This document shows, one piece after another, positions 1 to 8,378 of a stretch of DNA of 60,028 nt. Every line of letters starts with the position of its first letter. The first letter of the stretch is position 1. The notes beneath the pieces are model-generated. The model did no database searches and was not told the origin of the DNA. It was given only the letters and a program-made list of their open reading frames with translations. The DNA is from Saccharothrix sp. Its GTDB lineage: Bacteria; Actinomycetota; Actinomycetes; Mycobacteriales; Pseudonocardiaceae. A program made the translations under genes and the position numbers. The stretch lies in assembly GCF_031180885.1 (NCBI RefSeq), contig NZ_JAPSLK010000051.1:1-60028 (forward strand), in the 5' to 3' direction.

Positions 1-90
1 GCGGCGGCGCGGGCAGGCGCGGCGGCGCGGGCAGGCGCGGCGGCGCGGGCAGGCGCGGCGGAGCGGGCAGGCGCGGCGGAGCGGGAAGTG
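1..90. repeat. 18-bp tandem repeat, about five units
   Basis: Units of GCGCGGGCAGGCGCGGCG start at 7, 25 and 43; the fourth (from 61) begins GAGCGG and the fifth (from 79) decays after GAGCGGGAAG. The array may extend left beyond the window. No start codon, ribosome site or coding signature was seen. It lies upstream of the TAXI binding-protein gene. Confidence 0.85.
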
Positions 91-186
91 GGGCGTGGGG
101 GCGGGGCGGCCGGCGCGAGGCGAGTGCGGCCGGTTCCTTGGGGTGCGCGGGGCTCCTTCTGAAGGTTGTGGGCTTAGGCTTCGGGG

Positions 187-1119
187 GTGCGGGTGTCCCG
201 GCGGTCCTTGTTGCTCGCCGCGTTGACGGCGGGGGTGCCGGCGTGCGCGGCGGGTGGGCCGCCCGCGCCGGCCGAACTCGTGTTGGCGACCGGGCCGGAC
301 GGGGCGGTGTTCCGCGAGGTCGGCGGGGCGTTGGCGCAGGCCTTGGCGGACGAGTTGCCGGACACCCGGGTCGTGGCGCGGCCGACCGGGGCGTCGGTGG
401 AGAACGTCCGGCTGCTCGGCAACGGCGAAGTCCACCTCGGACTGTCCTCTTTGGACCCCCTGATGGGCGGCGCCCTGCTCAGTGCCGAGGATCCCAACGG
501 GATCAGCGCGGTCGGGCGGCTGTACGACAGCTTCCTCCAGATCGTCGTGCCCGCGGACGCGCCGGTCTACCGGGTGGCGGACCTGGTCGGGAAGCGGGTG
601 TCGTTCGGGCCCCGCGAGTCCGGCACGGAGTTCACCGCGACCCGGCTGTTCCAACTGCTCGGGGTGAGCGTCGAGGCGTTGCGGATGGCGCACGCCGAGG
701 CCGCGCGGCAGTTGGCGGCGAGGACCATCGACGCGTTGCTGGCGCTGACCGGCATCCCGACGCCCGCGATCACCGGGCTGCTCGGGTCGTTCCCGGTCCG
801 GCTGCTGGACCTGCCCGGGGAAGCCACCGAGCTGGCCAAGGCGTACCCGGGTCCGTACGTGCCGGTGACGATCCCGGCGACCACGTACGGGGCTCTCGGG
901 CCGTGCCAGACGTTCGCCGTGCCCAACCTGCTGCTCGCGCGGACCGCGCTGGACCAGGCCGTGGTGGAGGTGGTCACGCGGACGGTCTACACGCAGTCCG
1001 AGCGGATCGCCGCCGGGCACCCCGAGGCGTCGCGGATCAACGTGCGGACCGGGATCGCGACCGGGCAGGTGCCCCTGCACAAGGGTGCCGAGCGCTGGTT
1101 CCGGTCGGTCAAGCGCTGA
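187..1119 (+). CDS. TAXI-family TRAP transporter solute-binding lipoprotein
   Basis: Predicted 310-aa extracytoplasmic binding protein of the TAXI type (immunogenic protein/BMP31 family), which in known systems delivers small organic acids to a TRAP permease. The N-terminus has twin arginines (VSRRSLLLAA) and a cysteine in TAGVPAC that suits a lipobox, so export and lipidation are likely. The body has the family pattern LATGPDGAVFREVGGALAQ near the start, then ENVRLLGNGEVHLGLSSLD and GKRVSFGPRESGTEFTA. The GTG start lies 6 nt after a TAGGCT -10 box at 175-180, so the mRNA is probably leaderless. No TRAP membrane subunit is in the window. It overlaps the histidine kinase tail-to-tail by 11 bp. 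Confidence 0.85.
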   Translation: MRVSRRSLLLAALTAGVPACAAGGPPAPAELVLATGPDGAVFREVGGALAQALADELPDTRVVARPTGASVENVRLLGNGEVHLGLSSLDPLMGGALLSAEDPNGISAVGRLYDSFLQIVVPADAPVYRVADLVGKRVSFGPRESGTEFTATRLFQLLGVSVEALRMAHAEAARQLAARTIDALLALTGIPTPAITGLLGSFPVRLLDLPGEATELAKAYPGPYVPVTIPATTYGALGPCQTFAVPNLLLARTALDQAVVEVVTRTVYTQSERIAAGHPEASRINVRTGIATGQVPLHKGAERWFRSVKR

Positions 1120-2476
1120 CCTGCGCCTTCAGGGTCACGACAGCGTCGAGGCCGTGCGGGGTGACCGGGTGCAGTTCGAGACGTCCGCCGGCACCCGCGA
1201 TGAGTTCGGCGCAGATCGCCAGGCCCAGGCCGGTGCCCGCGGTGTTCTGGTGCCGGGGCGCGCGCCAGAACCGCTCGAACGCGAGCACCCGGTCCTCGTC
1301 GGACAGGCCTTCGCCGTCGTCGGTGACGTGCAGCTCGACCCGGTCGCCGGTCCGGTGGCCCCAGATGCGGATCGTGGTCGCGCCGGACAGCCGGATGGCG
1401 TTGCCGACCAGTTCGTCCAGCACGCTGCCCAGGCCGCCGGGCGGTTCGAGGACGTGCAGGCCGGGCGGGACGTCCACGTGCAGCTCGATGTCCCCGGCCA
1501 GGGCGCGCCAGCCCGGGGTGTGGGTGGCGAGGAGGGTGTCCACCTCGACCGGTTCGGCGGCGGACGCGCTGTCCAGGCGGGTCGCGGCGAGCAGGGTGTC
1601 GAGGACGCGGCCCATCTCCTCCGCCTCGTCGACGGCGATGCGCTGCGCCTCCCGGCCGGCGTCGTCGGTGACGTGGTGGGCGAGGTTGTCCACGGCCAGG
1701 CGCAGGCTCGCCAGGGGGTTGCGGAGCTGGTGGGAGGCGTCGGACACGAACGCGCGCTGCCGGCGCAGGGCGCGGCTCACGACGTCGACCATCGCGTTGA
1801 AGGAGGCGGCGAGGCGGCGGAGTTCAGGGGGTCCGTTGACCTCGTCGGCACGGGCGTCGAGTTCCCCGCCCGCGACGGCGGCCGTGGCCTCGTCCAGGGT
1901 CCGGACCGGCCGGAGCACCCACCGCGACATCGGCCACGCGACGGCGATGACCGCGAGCATCGGGACCAGGCCGATGAGCGTCAGCAGGCCCCACTGGCGC
2001 AGGATCGCCGCGCGGAGGCTGCCCGTGGGCGAGATCGTGACGACGGCGGCCACGACCTCGCTGTCCCGGCCGACGGGTTCGACGACGACCAGGTTCTTGT
2101 CGTCCCACGGCCAGATGGTCTGGTCGGTGTCGCCCCGGTAGCCGCTGAACGCCGCTTTGAGGCCGGTGTCGACGTCCGGGTCGGTGAGGGGGAACGGCTG
2201 GCGGGAGCTTTCGACGATGGTGCGGTCGGTGCTGACCAGGGCGGCGGCGATGCCGTAGAGCTGGTCGTAGCGGATCATCTCCTCGCGCAGGGCGGTGCGG
2301 CGGTTGGAGGCGAGGGCGTTCTCGGCGAGGGAGGCGAAGCGGCTGGCGTCGCCGAGGCGGTCGAGGTAGGTCTCCTGGCCTTCGCTCTGGACGACCGCGA
2401 AGGCGAGCGGCACGCCGAGGGCGGCGACGAGCGCCACCAGCAGGGGCACGATCAGGGAGAGCAGTCGACGCAGCAT
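1109..2476 (-). CDS. Two-component sensor histidine kinase
   Basis: About 455 aa. A first membrane segment (MLRRLLSLIVPLLVALVAAL) and a second near residues 170-195 flank an extracytoplasmic sensor domain; a HAMP-like linker follows. The HisKA H-box is VSDASHQLRNPLASL (phospho-acceptor His). The ATPase domain has an N-box (DELVGNAIRLS), G1 (DDGEGLSDED), an F-box (FERFWR) and G2 (GTGLGLAI). The ATG at 2476 is preferred because GAGG lies just upstream and it begins the membrane helix; an in-frame start at 2557 would add an odd tail. It follows its response regulator by 148 bp on the same strand. The stimulus is unknown. Confidence 0.93.
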   Translation of the reverse strand: MLRRLLSLIVPLLVALVAALGVPLAFAVVQSEGQETYLDRLGDASRFASLAENALASNRRTALREEMIRYDQLYGIAAALVSTDRTIVESSRQPFPLTDPDVDTGLKAAFSGYRGDTDQTIWPWDDKNLVVVEPVGRDSEVVAAVVTISPTGSLRAAILRQWGLLTLIGLVPMLAVIAVAWPMSRWVLRPVRTLDEATAAVAGGELDARADEVNGPPELRRLAASFNAMVDVVSRALRRQRAFVSDASHQLRNPLASLRLAVDNLAHHVTDDAGREAQRIAVDEAEEMGRVLDTLLAATRLDSASAAEPVEVDTLLATHTPGWRALAGDIELHVDVPPGLHVLEPPGGLGSVLDELVGNAIRLSGATTIRIWGHRTGDRVELHVTDDGEGLSDEDRVLAFERFWRAPRHQNTAGTGLGLAICAELIAGAGGRLELHPVTPHGLDAVVTLKAQVSA

Positions 2477-2624
2477 CACACCTCGTCCGGGGTTTCCGCC
2501 GCCATCCTGCCCCACACCGATCGACACTTCAGCCCGGACCGGCCCGGCTCGCTCCACGGCAGGCGGCTGTTCCCGGTGGGTGGCGGATGTGTGCGGCGGT
2601 TCCGGGTCTCCTGGTGGGCGCGGC

Positions 2625-3293
2625 TTAGGTGTCGGCGGCCACCCGGTAGCCGACGCCGCGGATCGTTTCGATCTTCAGGGCGTCGCCGAGTTTGCCGCGC
2701 AGGGCGGCGATGTGGGTGTCCAGCGTCCGTGACGGCGCCTCCCAGTGCGCCTGCCACACCTGGTCCACGATCAGGTCCCGGCTGACCACCGCGCCCGCCC
2801 GCCGCACCAGCAGCGCCAGCAGGTCGAACTCCTTGCGGGTCAGCGTGATCGGGACGCCGTCGATCGTCGCCTCGCGCGTGGCCGGGTCCAGCACGACCGG
2901 GCCCAGCGCGAGCCGGTCGCTGTGGTCCTCGGCCGCGCGGGCCGCGCGGGTGCGGCGCAGGACGGCTTCGATGCGCGCCAGCAGCTCGGCCGTGCCGAAC
3001 GGCTTGACCACGTAGTCGTCCGCACCCGCGCGCAACCCCAGCACGCGTTCACGCTCCTCGCCGCGCGCGGTCACCGTGATGACCGCCGTGCCCGGCCGGT
3101 GGCGCAGCTCGCGCAGCACCTCCAGTCCGTCGCGGTCGGGCAGGCCCAGGTCGAGCAGCACCACGTCCGCGGGCGGCGCGGCCAGCGCGGCGGCGGCCGT
3201 GGCCGCCCGGTGGACCTCGTAGCCCGCGTGCTTCAAGGCGGTCAGCAGGCCCCGAGCCACCCGGTCGTCATCTTCGACGACGAGGATGCGCAT
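2625..3293 (-). CDS. OmpR/PhoB-family response regulator
   Basis: 222 aa. Receiver domain: MRILVVEDDDRVARG acidic pocket, phospho-acceptor Asp in VVLLDLGLPDRDG, conserved T (ITVTARG) and K (DDYVVKPF). C-terminal winged helix: LTRKEFDLLALLVRRAGAVVSR, then LDTHIAALRGKLGD and IETIRGVGYRV. The start at 3293 gives the standard N-terminus; a much longer upstream frame is low-complexity and rejected. It lies 13 bp after lgt and 148 bp before the kinase gene, so all three may be one transcript. It should be phosphorylated by the adjacent kinase and bind direct-repeat DNA sites; its targets are unknown. Confidence 0.94.
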   Translation of the reverse strand: MRILVVEDDDRVARGLLTALKHAGYEVHRAATAAAALAAPPADVVLLDLGLPDRDGLEVLRELRHRPGTAVITVTARGEERERVLGLRAGADDYVVKPFGTAELLARIEAVLRRTRAARAAEDHSDRLALGPVVLDPATREATIDGVPITLTRKEFDLLALLVRRAGAVVSRDLIVDQVWQAHWEAPSRTLDTHIAALRGKLGDALKIETIRGVGYRVAADT

Positions 3294-3306
3294 CGGCCCT
3301 ACCGCC

Positions 3307-4473
3307 TCACTCCGCCGGCTTCTCGCCCGGCTTGGTGTCCGGGACCTTGGCCCCCGCGTCCGGCACCTTGGCGTCCGCGTCCGGCACCTTGGCCCCGGTG
3401 TCCGGCACCTTGGCGTCCGCGTCAGCCTGGTCAGTGTCAGTGTCAGTGTCAGTGTCGGGCTTGTCGGGGTGCGGCTTGGTCTCGCCGTCCGTGTCCGCGT
3501 CGTGCGGCTTGGTGTTGCCGTCGGTGCCCGCATCGTGGGGCTTGGTGTCGCCGTCGGTGGTGGTGGCGTACGGGGATTCCGGTGTCTCCGCTTCAGCGGG
3601 CTCGTTGCGGACGATGACCTCGCGGTCACCTCGCTTCGCCGCGAGCACGAAGTAGACCACCGCGCCGATGAACACCACGACCGACGTGATGACGTTGATC
3701 CGCAGCCCGAACACCTGCGTGGCCGGGTCGACCCGCATGATCTCGATCCAGAACCGGCCCGCGGTGTAGCCCGCCACGTACAGCGCGAACACCCGGCCGT
3801 GGCCGAGCCGGAACTTCCGGTCCGCCCACACGATCAGCAGCGCGACACCGAGGTTCCACAGCAGCTCGTACAGGAACGTCGGGTGCACGATCTCCAGCGG
3901 CGTGTGGTCCAGCGCCACGCCGCCCAGCTCGTCCTCGAACCCGGTCGCCGGGTCGACCCGCTCGTAGATCTCCAGACCCCACGGCAGCGTGGTGGGACCG
4001 CCGTACAGCTCCTGGTTGAAGTAGTTGCCGAGCCGGCCGATGGCCTGCGCGGTCACGATGCCCGGCGCCAGCGCGTCGGCCATCGCGGGCAGCGGGATGC
4101 CCCGGCGGCGGCACGCGATCCACGCGCCGACACCGCCCAGCGCGATGGCGCCCCAGATGCCCAGGCCGCCGTTCCAGATCGCGAAGGCCTCCCACGGGTT
4201 CTTGCCCTCGCCGAAGTACTTCTGCCAGTCCGTCGCGACGTGGTAGAGCCGGCCACCGACCAGCCCGAACGGCACGGCGAACACGGCGATGTCGGTGACC
4301 TCGCCCTTCAGCCCGCCGCGGGCCACCCACCGGCGCTCACCCCACCAGATGGCCACGATGATGCCGAGGATGATGCACAGCGCGTACGCCCTGATGGGGA
4401 TGGGCCCGAGCTGCCACACGCCCCGGTCCGGGCTGGGGATCGTCGCGAGGAAAGTCGTCACCACGGCCACCAC
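3307..4473 (-). CDS. lgt: Prolipoprotein diacylglyceryl transferase with repetitive acidic tail
   Basis: Integral membrane enzyme that transfers diacylglycerol from phosphatidylglycerol to the lipobox cysteine of prelipoproteins. The N-terminus IPSPDRGVWQLGPIPIRAYALC is the classic Lgt opening; later IGRLGNYFNQELYG carries the Lgt signature and HPTFLYELLWN is also family-typical. The catalytic core is about 285 residues. It is followed by a cytosolic tail of about 100 residues made of repeats (three TKPH units, runs of TD, four AKVPD units), which is not needed in the family. Start codons at 4473, 4470, 4464 and 4461 are all GTG; I chose the longest of these. The trpA-lgt order is usual in actinobacteria. 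Confidence 0.93.
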   Translation of the reverse strand: MVAVVTTFLATIPSPDRGVWQLGPIPIRAYALCIILGIIVAIWWGERRWVARGGLKGEVTDIAVFAVPFGLVGGRLYHVATDWQKYFGEGKNPWEAFAIWNGGLGIWGAIALGGVGAWIACRRRGIPLPAMADALAPGIVTAQAIGRLGNYFNQELYGGPTTLPWGLEIYERVDPATGFEDELGGVALDHTPLEIVHPTFLYELLWNLGVALLIVWADRKFRLGHGRVFALYVAGYTAGRFWIEIMRVDPATQVFGLRINVITSVVVFIGAVVYFVLAAKRGDREVIVRNEPAEAETPESPYATTTDGDTKPHDAGTDGNTKPHDADTDGETKPHPDKPDTDTDTDTDQADADAKVPDTGAKVPDADAKVPDAGAKVPDTKPGEKPAE

Positions 4474-4812
4474 CGTAGTGGGTGGGCCGGTCCGTCCTAC
4501 GGGGACAGCTCGATTGTTACCGGGAAGGGTCGTTCGAGCCGCGTCCCCGCTGGTGCCGGTGCGATGTCGAGCCGTGTCGCGGAGGCACGCCCCACGGCCG
4601 GCTCCACGCGGCGCAGGTGTGCCGCCGAAGGTCGACGGGACGCGGTCGACAGCTCCCGGTCCCGGGTGGTCGAGCACCGGGTGCGGGCGGTCGGGGCGGG
4701 TTCGGGTCGGAAGTCCGGTCGGCTGGTTCATGGGAGCCGGCATGCGGACGGGCACCGACGATTCCGGGGGCTTGGCGGCCCCCGGAATCGTCAGTTCACT
4801 CGAACGTGCGTT
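4474..4812. other. Intergenic region trpA-lgt
   Basis: 339 bp without a gene I can support. It contains the strong hairpin listed separately at 4757-4792. The rest should include the lgt promoter, but I see no convincing -10/-35 pair. Open frames across it have no family resemblance. Confidence 0.6.
4757..4792 (-). terminator. 15-bp perfect hairpin downstream of trpA
   Basis: Arms GACGATTCCGGGGGC (4757-4771) and GCCCCCGGAATCGTC (4778-4792) pair perfectly around a 6-nt loop, 20 nt after the trpA stop. There is no U tract, as is common in high-GC actinomycetes. It probably ends the trp transcript and separates it from lgt. Confidence 0.85.
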
Positions 4813-5598
4813 CTAGGCCGGAGCGGGAACCTGGCGGACGCCTTCCGCCAATTCAGCCGTCAGCTCCGCCACCCGGTTCTCCGCCACCGCCGACACGAAA
4901 GCCGAGCCCACGATGACGCCGTCCGCGAAGGAAGCCAGCTCCGCCGCCTGAGCACCCGACCGCACGCCCAGACCCACCGCCACCGGCATCGACGTGTGCT
5001 CCCGCACCCGCTTGACCAGCGCCGGAGCCGCCGACGACACGACGTCGCGCGCCCCCGTCACGCCCATCACCGAAGTCGCGTACAAGAACCCGCTCGACGA
5101 CCGCGCCGTCAGGTCGATCCGCTCCTCCGTGGACGACGGCGCGACCAGGAAGATCCGGTCCAGGCCGTGCGCCTCCGAAGCCGCCATCCACTCCGATGCC
5201 TCGTCGGGCACCAGGTCCGGCGTGATCAGGCCCAACCCACCGGCCGCCGCCAGGTCGCGGGCGAAAGCATCCACCCCGTACCGCAGCACCGGGTTCCAGT
5301 ACGTCATCACGACCGCACGCCCACCAGCCGCAGCCACCGACTCGACCACGCCGAACAGGTCCCGCACCCGGAACCCGCCCCGCAGGGCCTCCTCCGACGC
5401 CCGCTGGATCGTCGGGCCGTCCATCACCGGGTCGGAGTACGGCAGGCCGACCTCGACGATGTCGCAGCCCGCCGAGACCATCGTCCGCAGCACGTCCTTC
5501 GACCCCTCCACCGACGGGAAACCCGCCGGCAGGTAGCCGATCAGCGCCGCCCGCCGCTCCGCGCGGCACGTCGCGAAAACCGAAGAAAGACCGCTCAC
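4813..5598 (-). CDS. trpA: Tryptophan synthase alpha subunit
   Basis: 261 aa TIM barrel that cleaves indole-3-glycerol phosphate to indole and G3P; the indole is channelled to TrpB. Seen: ALIGYLPAGFPS near the N-terminus, the catalytic Glu in DIVEVGLPYSDPVMDGP with the catalytic Asp of the SDP motif, and the phosphate-binding VAVGLGVRSG near the C-terminus. GTG at 5598 gives the expected N-terminus (VSGLSSVFATC) and overlaps the trpB stop as GTGA, so translation is coupled to trpB. A strong hairpin follows the gene. Confidence 0.97.
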   Translation of the reverse strand: MSGLSSVFATCRAERRAALIGYLPAGFPSVEGSKDVLRTMVSAGCDIVEVGLPYSDPVMDGPTIQRASEEALRGGFRVRDLFGVVESVAAAGGRAVVMTYWNPVLRYGVDAFARDLAAAGGLGLITPDLVPDEASEWMAASEAHGLDRIFLVAPSSTEERIDLTARSSSGFLYATSVMGVTGARDVVSSAAPALVKRVREHTSMPVAVGLGVRSGAQAAELASFADGVIVGSAFVSAVAENRVAELTAELAEGVRQVPAPA

Positions 5599-6818
5599 GA
5601 CGACGCCCCCAGTCCGAACCACTTGATCGCGGTGTCCATGTCCTTGTCGCCGCGACCGGACAGGTTCACCACGATCAGACCGTCCGGACCGAGTTCGCGG
5701 CCCAGCACCAGGGCGCCGGCCAGCGCGTGCGACGACTCGATGGCCGGGATGATGCCCTCCGTGCGCGACAGCAGCGCGAACGCCTCCATCGCCTCGGCGT
5801 CGGTCACCGGCCGGTACTCCGCCCGCCCGATGTCCTTCAAGTGCGCGTGCTCCGGGCCGACGCCCGGGTAGTCCAGACCGGCCGAGATGGAGTGCGCCTC
5901 GGTGATCTGGCCGTCCTCGTCCTGCATCACGTACGACATCGCGCCGTGCAGCGAACCCGGCGTCCCCACGGTCAGCGTGGCGCCGTGGCGGTCCGTGTCG
6001 ATGCCGTCGCCACCGGGCTCCAAGCCGACCAGGCGCACCGACGGGTCGTCGATGAACCCGTGGAAGATGCCGATCGCGTTGGACCCGCCGCCCACGCACG
6101 CCGCCACCACGTCGGGCAGCCGACCGGCCTGCTCCAGCACCTGCGCCCGCGCCTCGATGCCGATGACCCGGTGGAAGTCGCGCACCAGCACCGGGAACGG
6201 GTGCGGCCCGGCCGCGGTGCCCAGCAGGTAGTGCGTGTCGTCGACGTTGGCCACCCAGTCGCGCAGCGCCTCGTTGATCGCGTCCTTGAGAGTGCGCGAA
6301 CCCGTCTTCACGGGGATGACCTCGGCACCCAGCAGCCGCATGCGCGCCACGTTCAGCGCCTGCCGCTCGGTGTCGACCTCACCCATGTAGATGACGCAGT
6401 CCAACCCCATCAGGGCACACGCGGTCGCCGTGGCCACGCCGTGCTGCCCGGCGCCGGTCTCGGCGATCACGCGCTTCTTGCCCATGCGCTTGGTCAGCAG
6501 CGCCTGGCCGAGCACGTTGTTGATCTTGTGGGAACCGGTGTGGTTCAGGTCCTCCCGCTTGAGGAAGACCCGCGCCCCACCGGCGTGCTCGGCGAACTTC
6601 TTCGCCTCGGTGAGCAGGGACGGCCGCCCGGCGTAGTCGCGCAGCAGCCGGGCGAACTCGTCCAGGAAGTCCGGGTCGACCCGGGCCTTCTCGTAGAAGG
6701 CGGCCAGCTCGTCCACGGCCGCGATGAGCGCCTCGGGCATGTACCGGCCACCCCATCGTCCCCAGTGGCCGTGCTCGTCGGGGTCGTGGGGGGTGGGGGC
6801 CAATTGCCCAGGCGACAT
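5595..6818 (-). CDS. trpB: Tryptophan synthase beta subunit
   Basis: 407 aa PLP enzyme that condenses indole with serine. The PLP lysine lies in LNHTGSHKINN; ETGAGQHGVATA and GGGSNAIG (phosphate loop) are present, as is the N-terminal GRWGGRYMPEAL. Its length matches the family. It is 15 bp after trpC and overlaps trpA by 4 bp, so trpC-trpB-trpA form one operon. No trpF or trpD lies beside it; the PriA gene near 14 kb should supply the TrpF step. Confidence 0.98.
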   Translation of the reverse strand: MSPGQLAPTPHDPDEHGHWGRWGGRYMPEALIAAVDELAAFYEKARVDPDFLDEFARLLRDYAGRPSLLTEAKKFAEHAGGARVFLKREDLNHTGSHKINNVLGQALLTKRMGKKRVIAETGAGQHGVATATACALMGLDCVIYMGEVDTERQALNVARMRLLGAEVIPVKTGSRTLKDAINEALRDWVANVDDTHYLLGTAAGPHPFPVLVRDFHRVIGIEARAQVLEQAGRLPDVVAACVGGGSNAIGIFHGFIDDPSVRLVGLEPGGDGIDTDRHGATLTVGTPGSLHGAMSYVMQDEDGQITEAHSISAGLDYPGVGPEHAHLKDIGRAEYRPVTDAEAMEAFALLSRTEGIIPAIESSHALAGALVLGRELGPDGLIVVNLSGRGDKDMDTAIKWFGLGASS

Positions 6819-6833
6819 GCGCTCTCCTCCGAT

Positions 6834-7643
6834 TTACCTGCTCGGCCGGGGACACGCGGGGTGCGACCCCGCCGTCACCAGCTTGTTCACGGCGACCTTG
6901 GGGTCGCCGCTGGTCACCAGCGACTCGCCGACGAGCACCGCGTCCGCGCCGGCGCCCGCGTACGCCATCAGATCACCCGGACCAGTGACACCCGACTCGG
7001 CGATCTTGATCGTCTCGAACGGCAGTCCGGGCGCGATCCGCCCGAACACGTCCTTGTCCACTTCCAGCGTGTGCAGGTTGCGCGCGTTGACGCCGATCAC
7101 GCTCGCGCCCGCCTCCAGCGCCCGGTCGGCCTCCTCGGCCGTGTGCACCTCGACCAGCGCCGTCATGCCCAGCGACTCGACCCGGTCCAGCAGCGACACC
7201 AGGGCGTTCTGCTCCAGCGCGGCCACGATCAGCAGCACCAGGTCCGCGCCGTGCAGGCGCGCCTCGTGCACCTGGTACGGGCTGACGATGAAGTCCTTGC
7301 GCAGCAACGGCACGTTCACCGCGGCCCGGACCGCGTCGAAGTCCGCCAGCGACCCGCCGAACCGCCGCTGCTCGGTCAGCACGCTGATCGCCCGCGCGCC
7401 ACCCGCCTCGTACTGCGCCGCCAGCTCCGCGGGCTCCGGGATCTCCGCCAGCGCGCCCTTGGACGGGCTGCGCCGCTTGACCTCGGCGATCACGCCCACG
7501 CCGGGCGACCGCAGGATCGACATCACGTCCAGTGGCGCGGGCACCTTGGCCGCGCGCTCCCTCAGCACGTCGAAGGGCAGTTCCGCCTCGCGCGCGGCGA
7601 GGTCTTCGCGAACGCCTTCGATGATCGACTCGAGAACGGTCAT
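6834..7643 (-). CDS. trpC: Indole-3-glycerol phosphate synthase
   Basis: 269 aa TIM barrel that converts CdRP to indole-3-glycerol phosphate. Signature residues: MTVLESIIEGVREDL, the EVKRRSPSKG catalytic lysine motif, LLRKDFIVSPYQV with the second catalytic Lys, VIGVNARNLHTLEVD and the late SGVTGPGD. The ATG at 7643 overlaps the TGA of a 37-codon ORF by 4 bp (ATGA), suggesting coupled initiation. It is not fused to TrpF, in line with PriA supplying that activity. Confidence 0.97.
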   Translation of the reverse strand: MTVLESIIEGVREDLAAREAELPFDVLRERAAKVPAPLDVMSILRSPGVGVIAEVKRRSPSKGALAEIPEPAELAAQYEAGGARAISVLTEQRRFGGSLADFDAVRAAVNVPLLRKDFIVSPYQVHEARLHGADLVLLIVAALEQNALVSLLDRVESLGMTALVEVHTAEEADRALEAGASVIGVNARNLHTLEVDKDVFGRIAPGLPFETIKIAESGVTGPGDLMAYAGAGADAVLVGESLVTSGDPKVAVNKLVTAGSHPACPRPSR

Positions 7644-7753
7644 CCGAGCACCTCGCTCGTGTCCGTCGTCGATGTGCCGCCCACGGCGACAGCCATCCGA
7701 TTGCCGCCTCCAAAGGCGGTCAGCCCGTCCTTCGCGCTCGCCAGCTCCCGCAC
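7640..7753 (-). CDS. Candidate 37-aa ORF coupled to trpC
   Basis: A GTG start preceded by a strong purine-rich site (GGAAGGGGA, 7-nt spacing) opens a 37-codon frame beginning VRELASAKDGLTAFGGG, whose TGA overlaps the trpC ATG. No family is recognised. It has no tryptophan, so it is not a classical leader peptide. An overlapping ATG at 7758, using the same ribosome site, encodes a 12-residue peptide MTCGSWRARRTG with one Trp. Either could serve translational coupling or attenuation; whether any peptide is made is an inference. Confidence 0.45.
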   Translation of the reverse strand: MRELASAKDGLTAFGGGNRMAVAVGGTSTTDTSEVLG

Positions 7754-7886
7754 GTCATGCTCCCCTTCCCGCCAGAAGGATGCTAACCCCGGCACGAACC
7801 GCTTCCCGCCACCGGGGTGGCCGGGTTCCCGCTGCTGAGGCGGGGCTGTCACGGGCCGACGTGCGCGGACGTGCGCAGCTTCGGCG

Positions 7887-8378
7887 TCAGTCCCGCTCCG
7901 TGGGATCGTCGCCGCGTTCCAGGGCGTTCCACATCTCACGTTCGGGATCGGCGCTCTTCTTGGCCGCGCCGGGGGTCTGGTACCCGCCGCCCAGGCGCGG
8001 CATGGCGCCGCCGCGCAGCAGCAACACGACCCCGGCGCCCACCACGCACGCCGTGCCCGCCAACGCCACCAGCAGCGCCACCACGGGCGGTCCGGCGGCC
8101 ACCGAGGTGAACCCCACCGCGGCGGCCGCCAGCACGAGCACCGCGCCCACCAACCTGCGGACCCAACCGCCCAGCGCCACCACCGCGGCGATCGCCGCCG
8201 CGCTCAGCAACGCGGTCGGCAGGAGCGCGGGCGACACCTCGGCCCCGGTCGCTTCGGCCTTCACCCCGGTGGCGCCCCAGGTCATGCTCGACGCGCCCCA
8301 CAGCGCGACCGCGCCCAGCACCAGCAGGGCGACCACGATCCACAGTGGACGCCGCCCGGCCCGCACCGGCTCAGACAC
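7887..8378 (-). CDS. Trp biosynthesis-associated membrane protein (TIGR02234-like)
   Basis: 163 aa with about four predicted membrane segments: near residues 12-30, 50-68, 75-92 and 98-120. A hydrophilic C-terminal tail follows (GGGYQTPGAAKKSADPEREMWNALERGDDPTERD). It resembles the actinobacterial family found between trpE and trpC; the W-ALE-G-DPT tail is typical. Its function is unknown; position suggests a link to tryptophan synthesis or transport. GTG at 8378 overlaps the end of trpE by 8 bp, so it is co-transcribed. Confidence 0.88.
   Translation of the reverse strand: MSEPVRAGRRPLWIVVALLVLGAVALWGASSMTWGATGVKAEATGAEVSPALLPTALLSAAAIAAVVALGGWVRRLVGAVLVLAAAAVGFTSVAAGPPVVALLVALAGTACVVGAGVVLLLRGGAMPRLGGGYQTPGAAKKSADPEREMWNALERGDDPTERD

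Noticed and set aside
138..2141. Long open frame across the TAXI and kinase genes
   Set aside because: Arg/Gly-rich product with no family; high GC removes stops in alternate frames. Real genes are defined by motifs in other frames.
4482..4916. 144-codon frame between lgt and trpA
   Set aside because: Cys/Arg/Gly-rich, runs through the trpA terminator hairpin and into the 3' end of trpA antisense.
3286..5871. 861-codon plus-strand frame antisense to lgt and trpA
   Set aside because: Low-complexity Arg/His/Val product lying opposite two clear enzymes.
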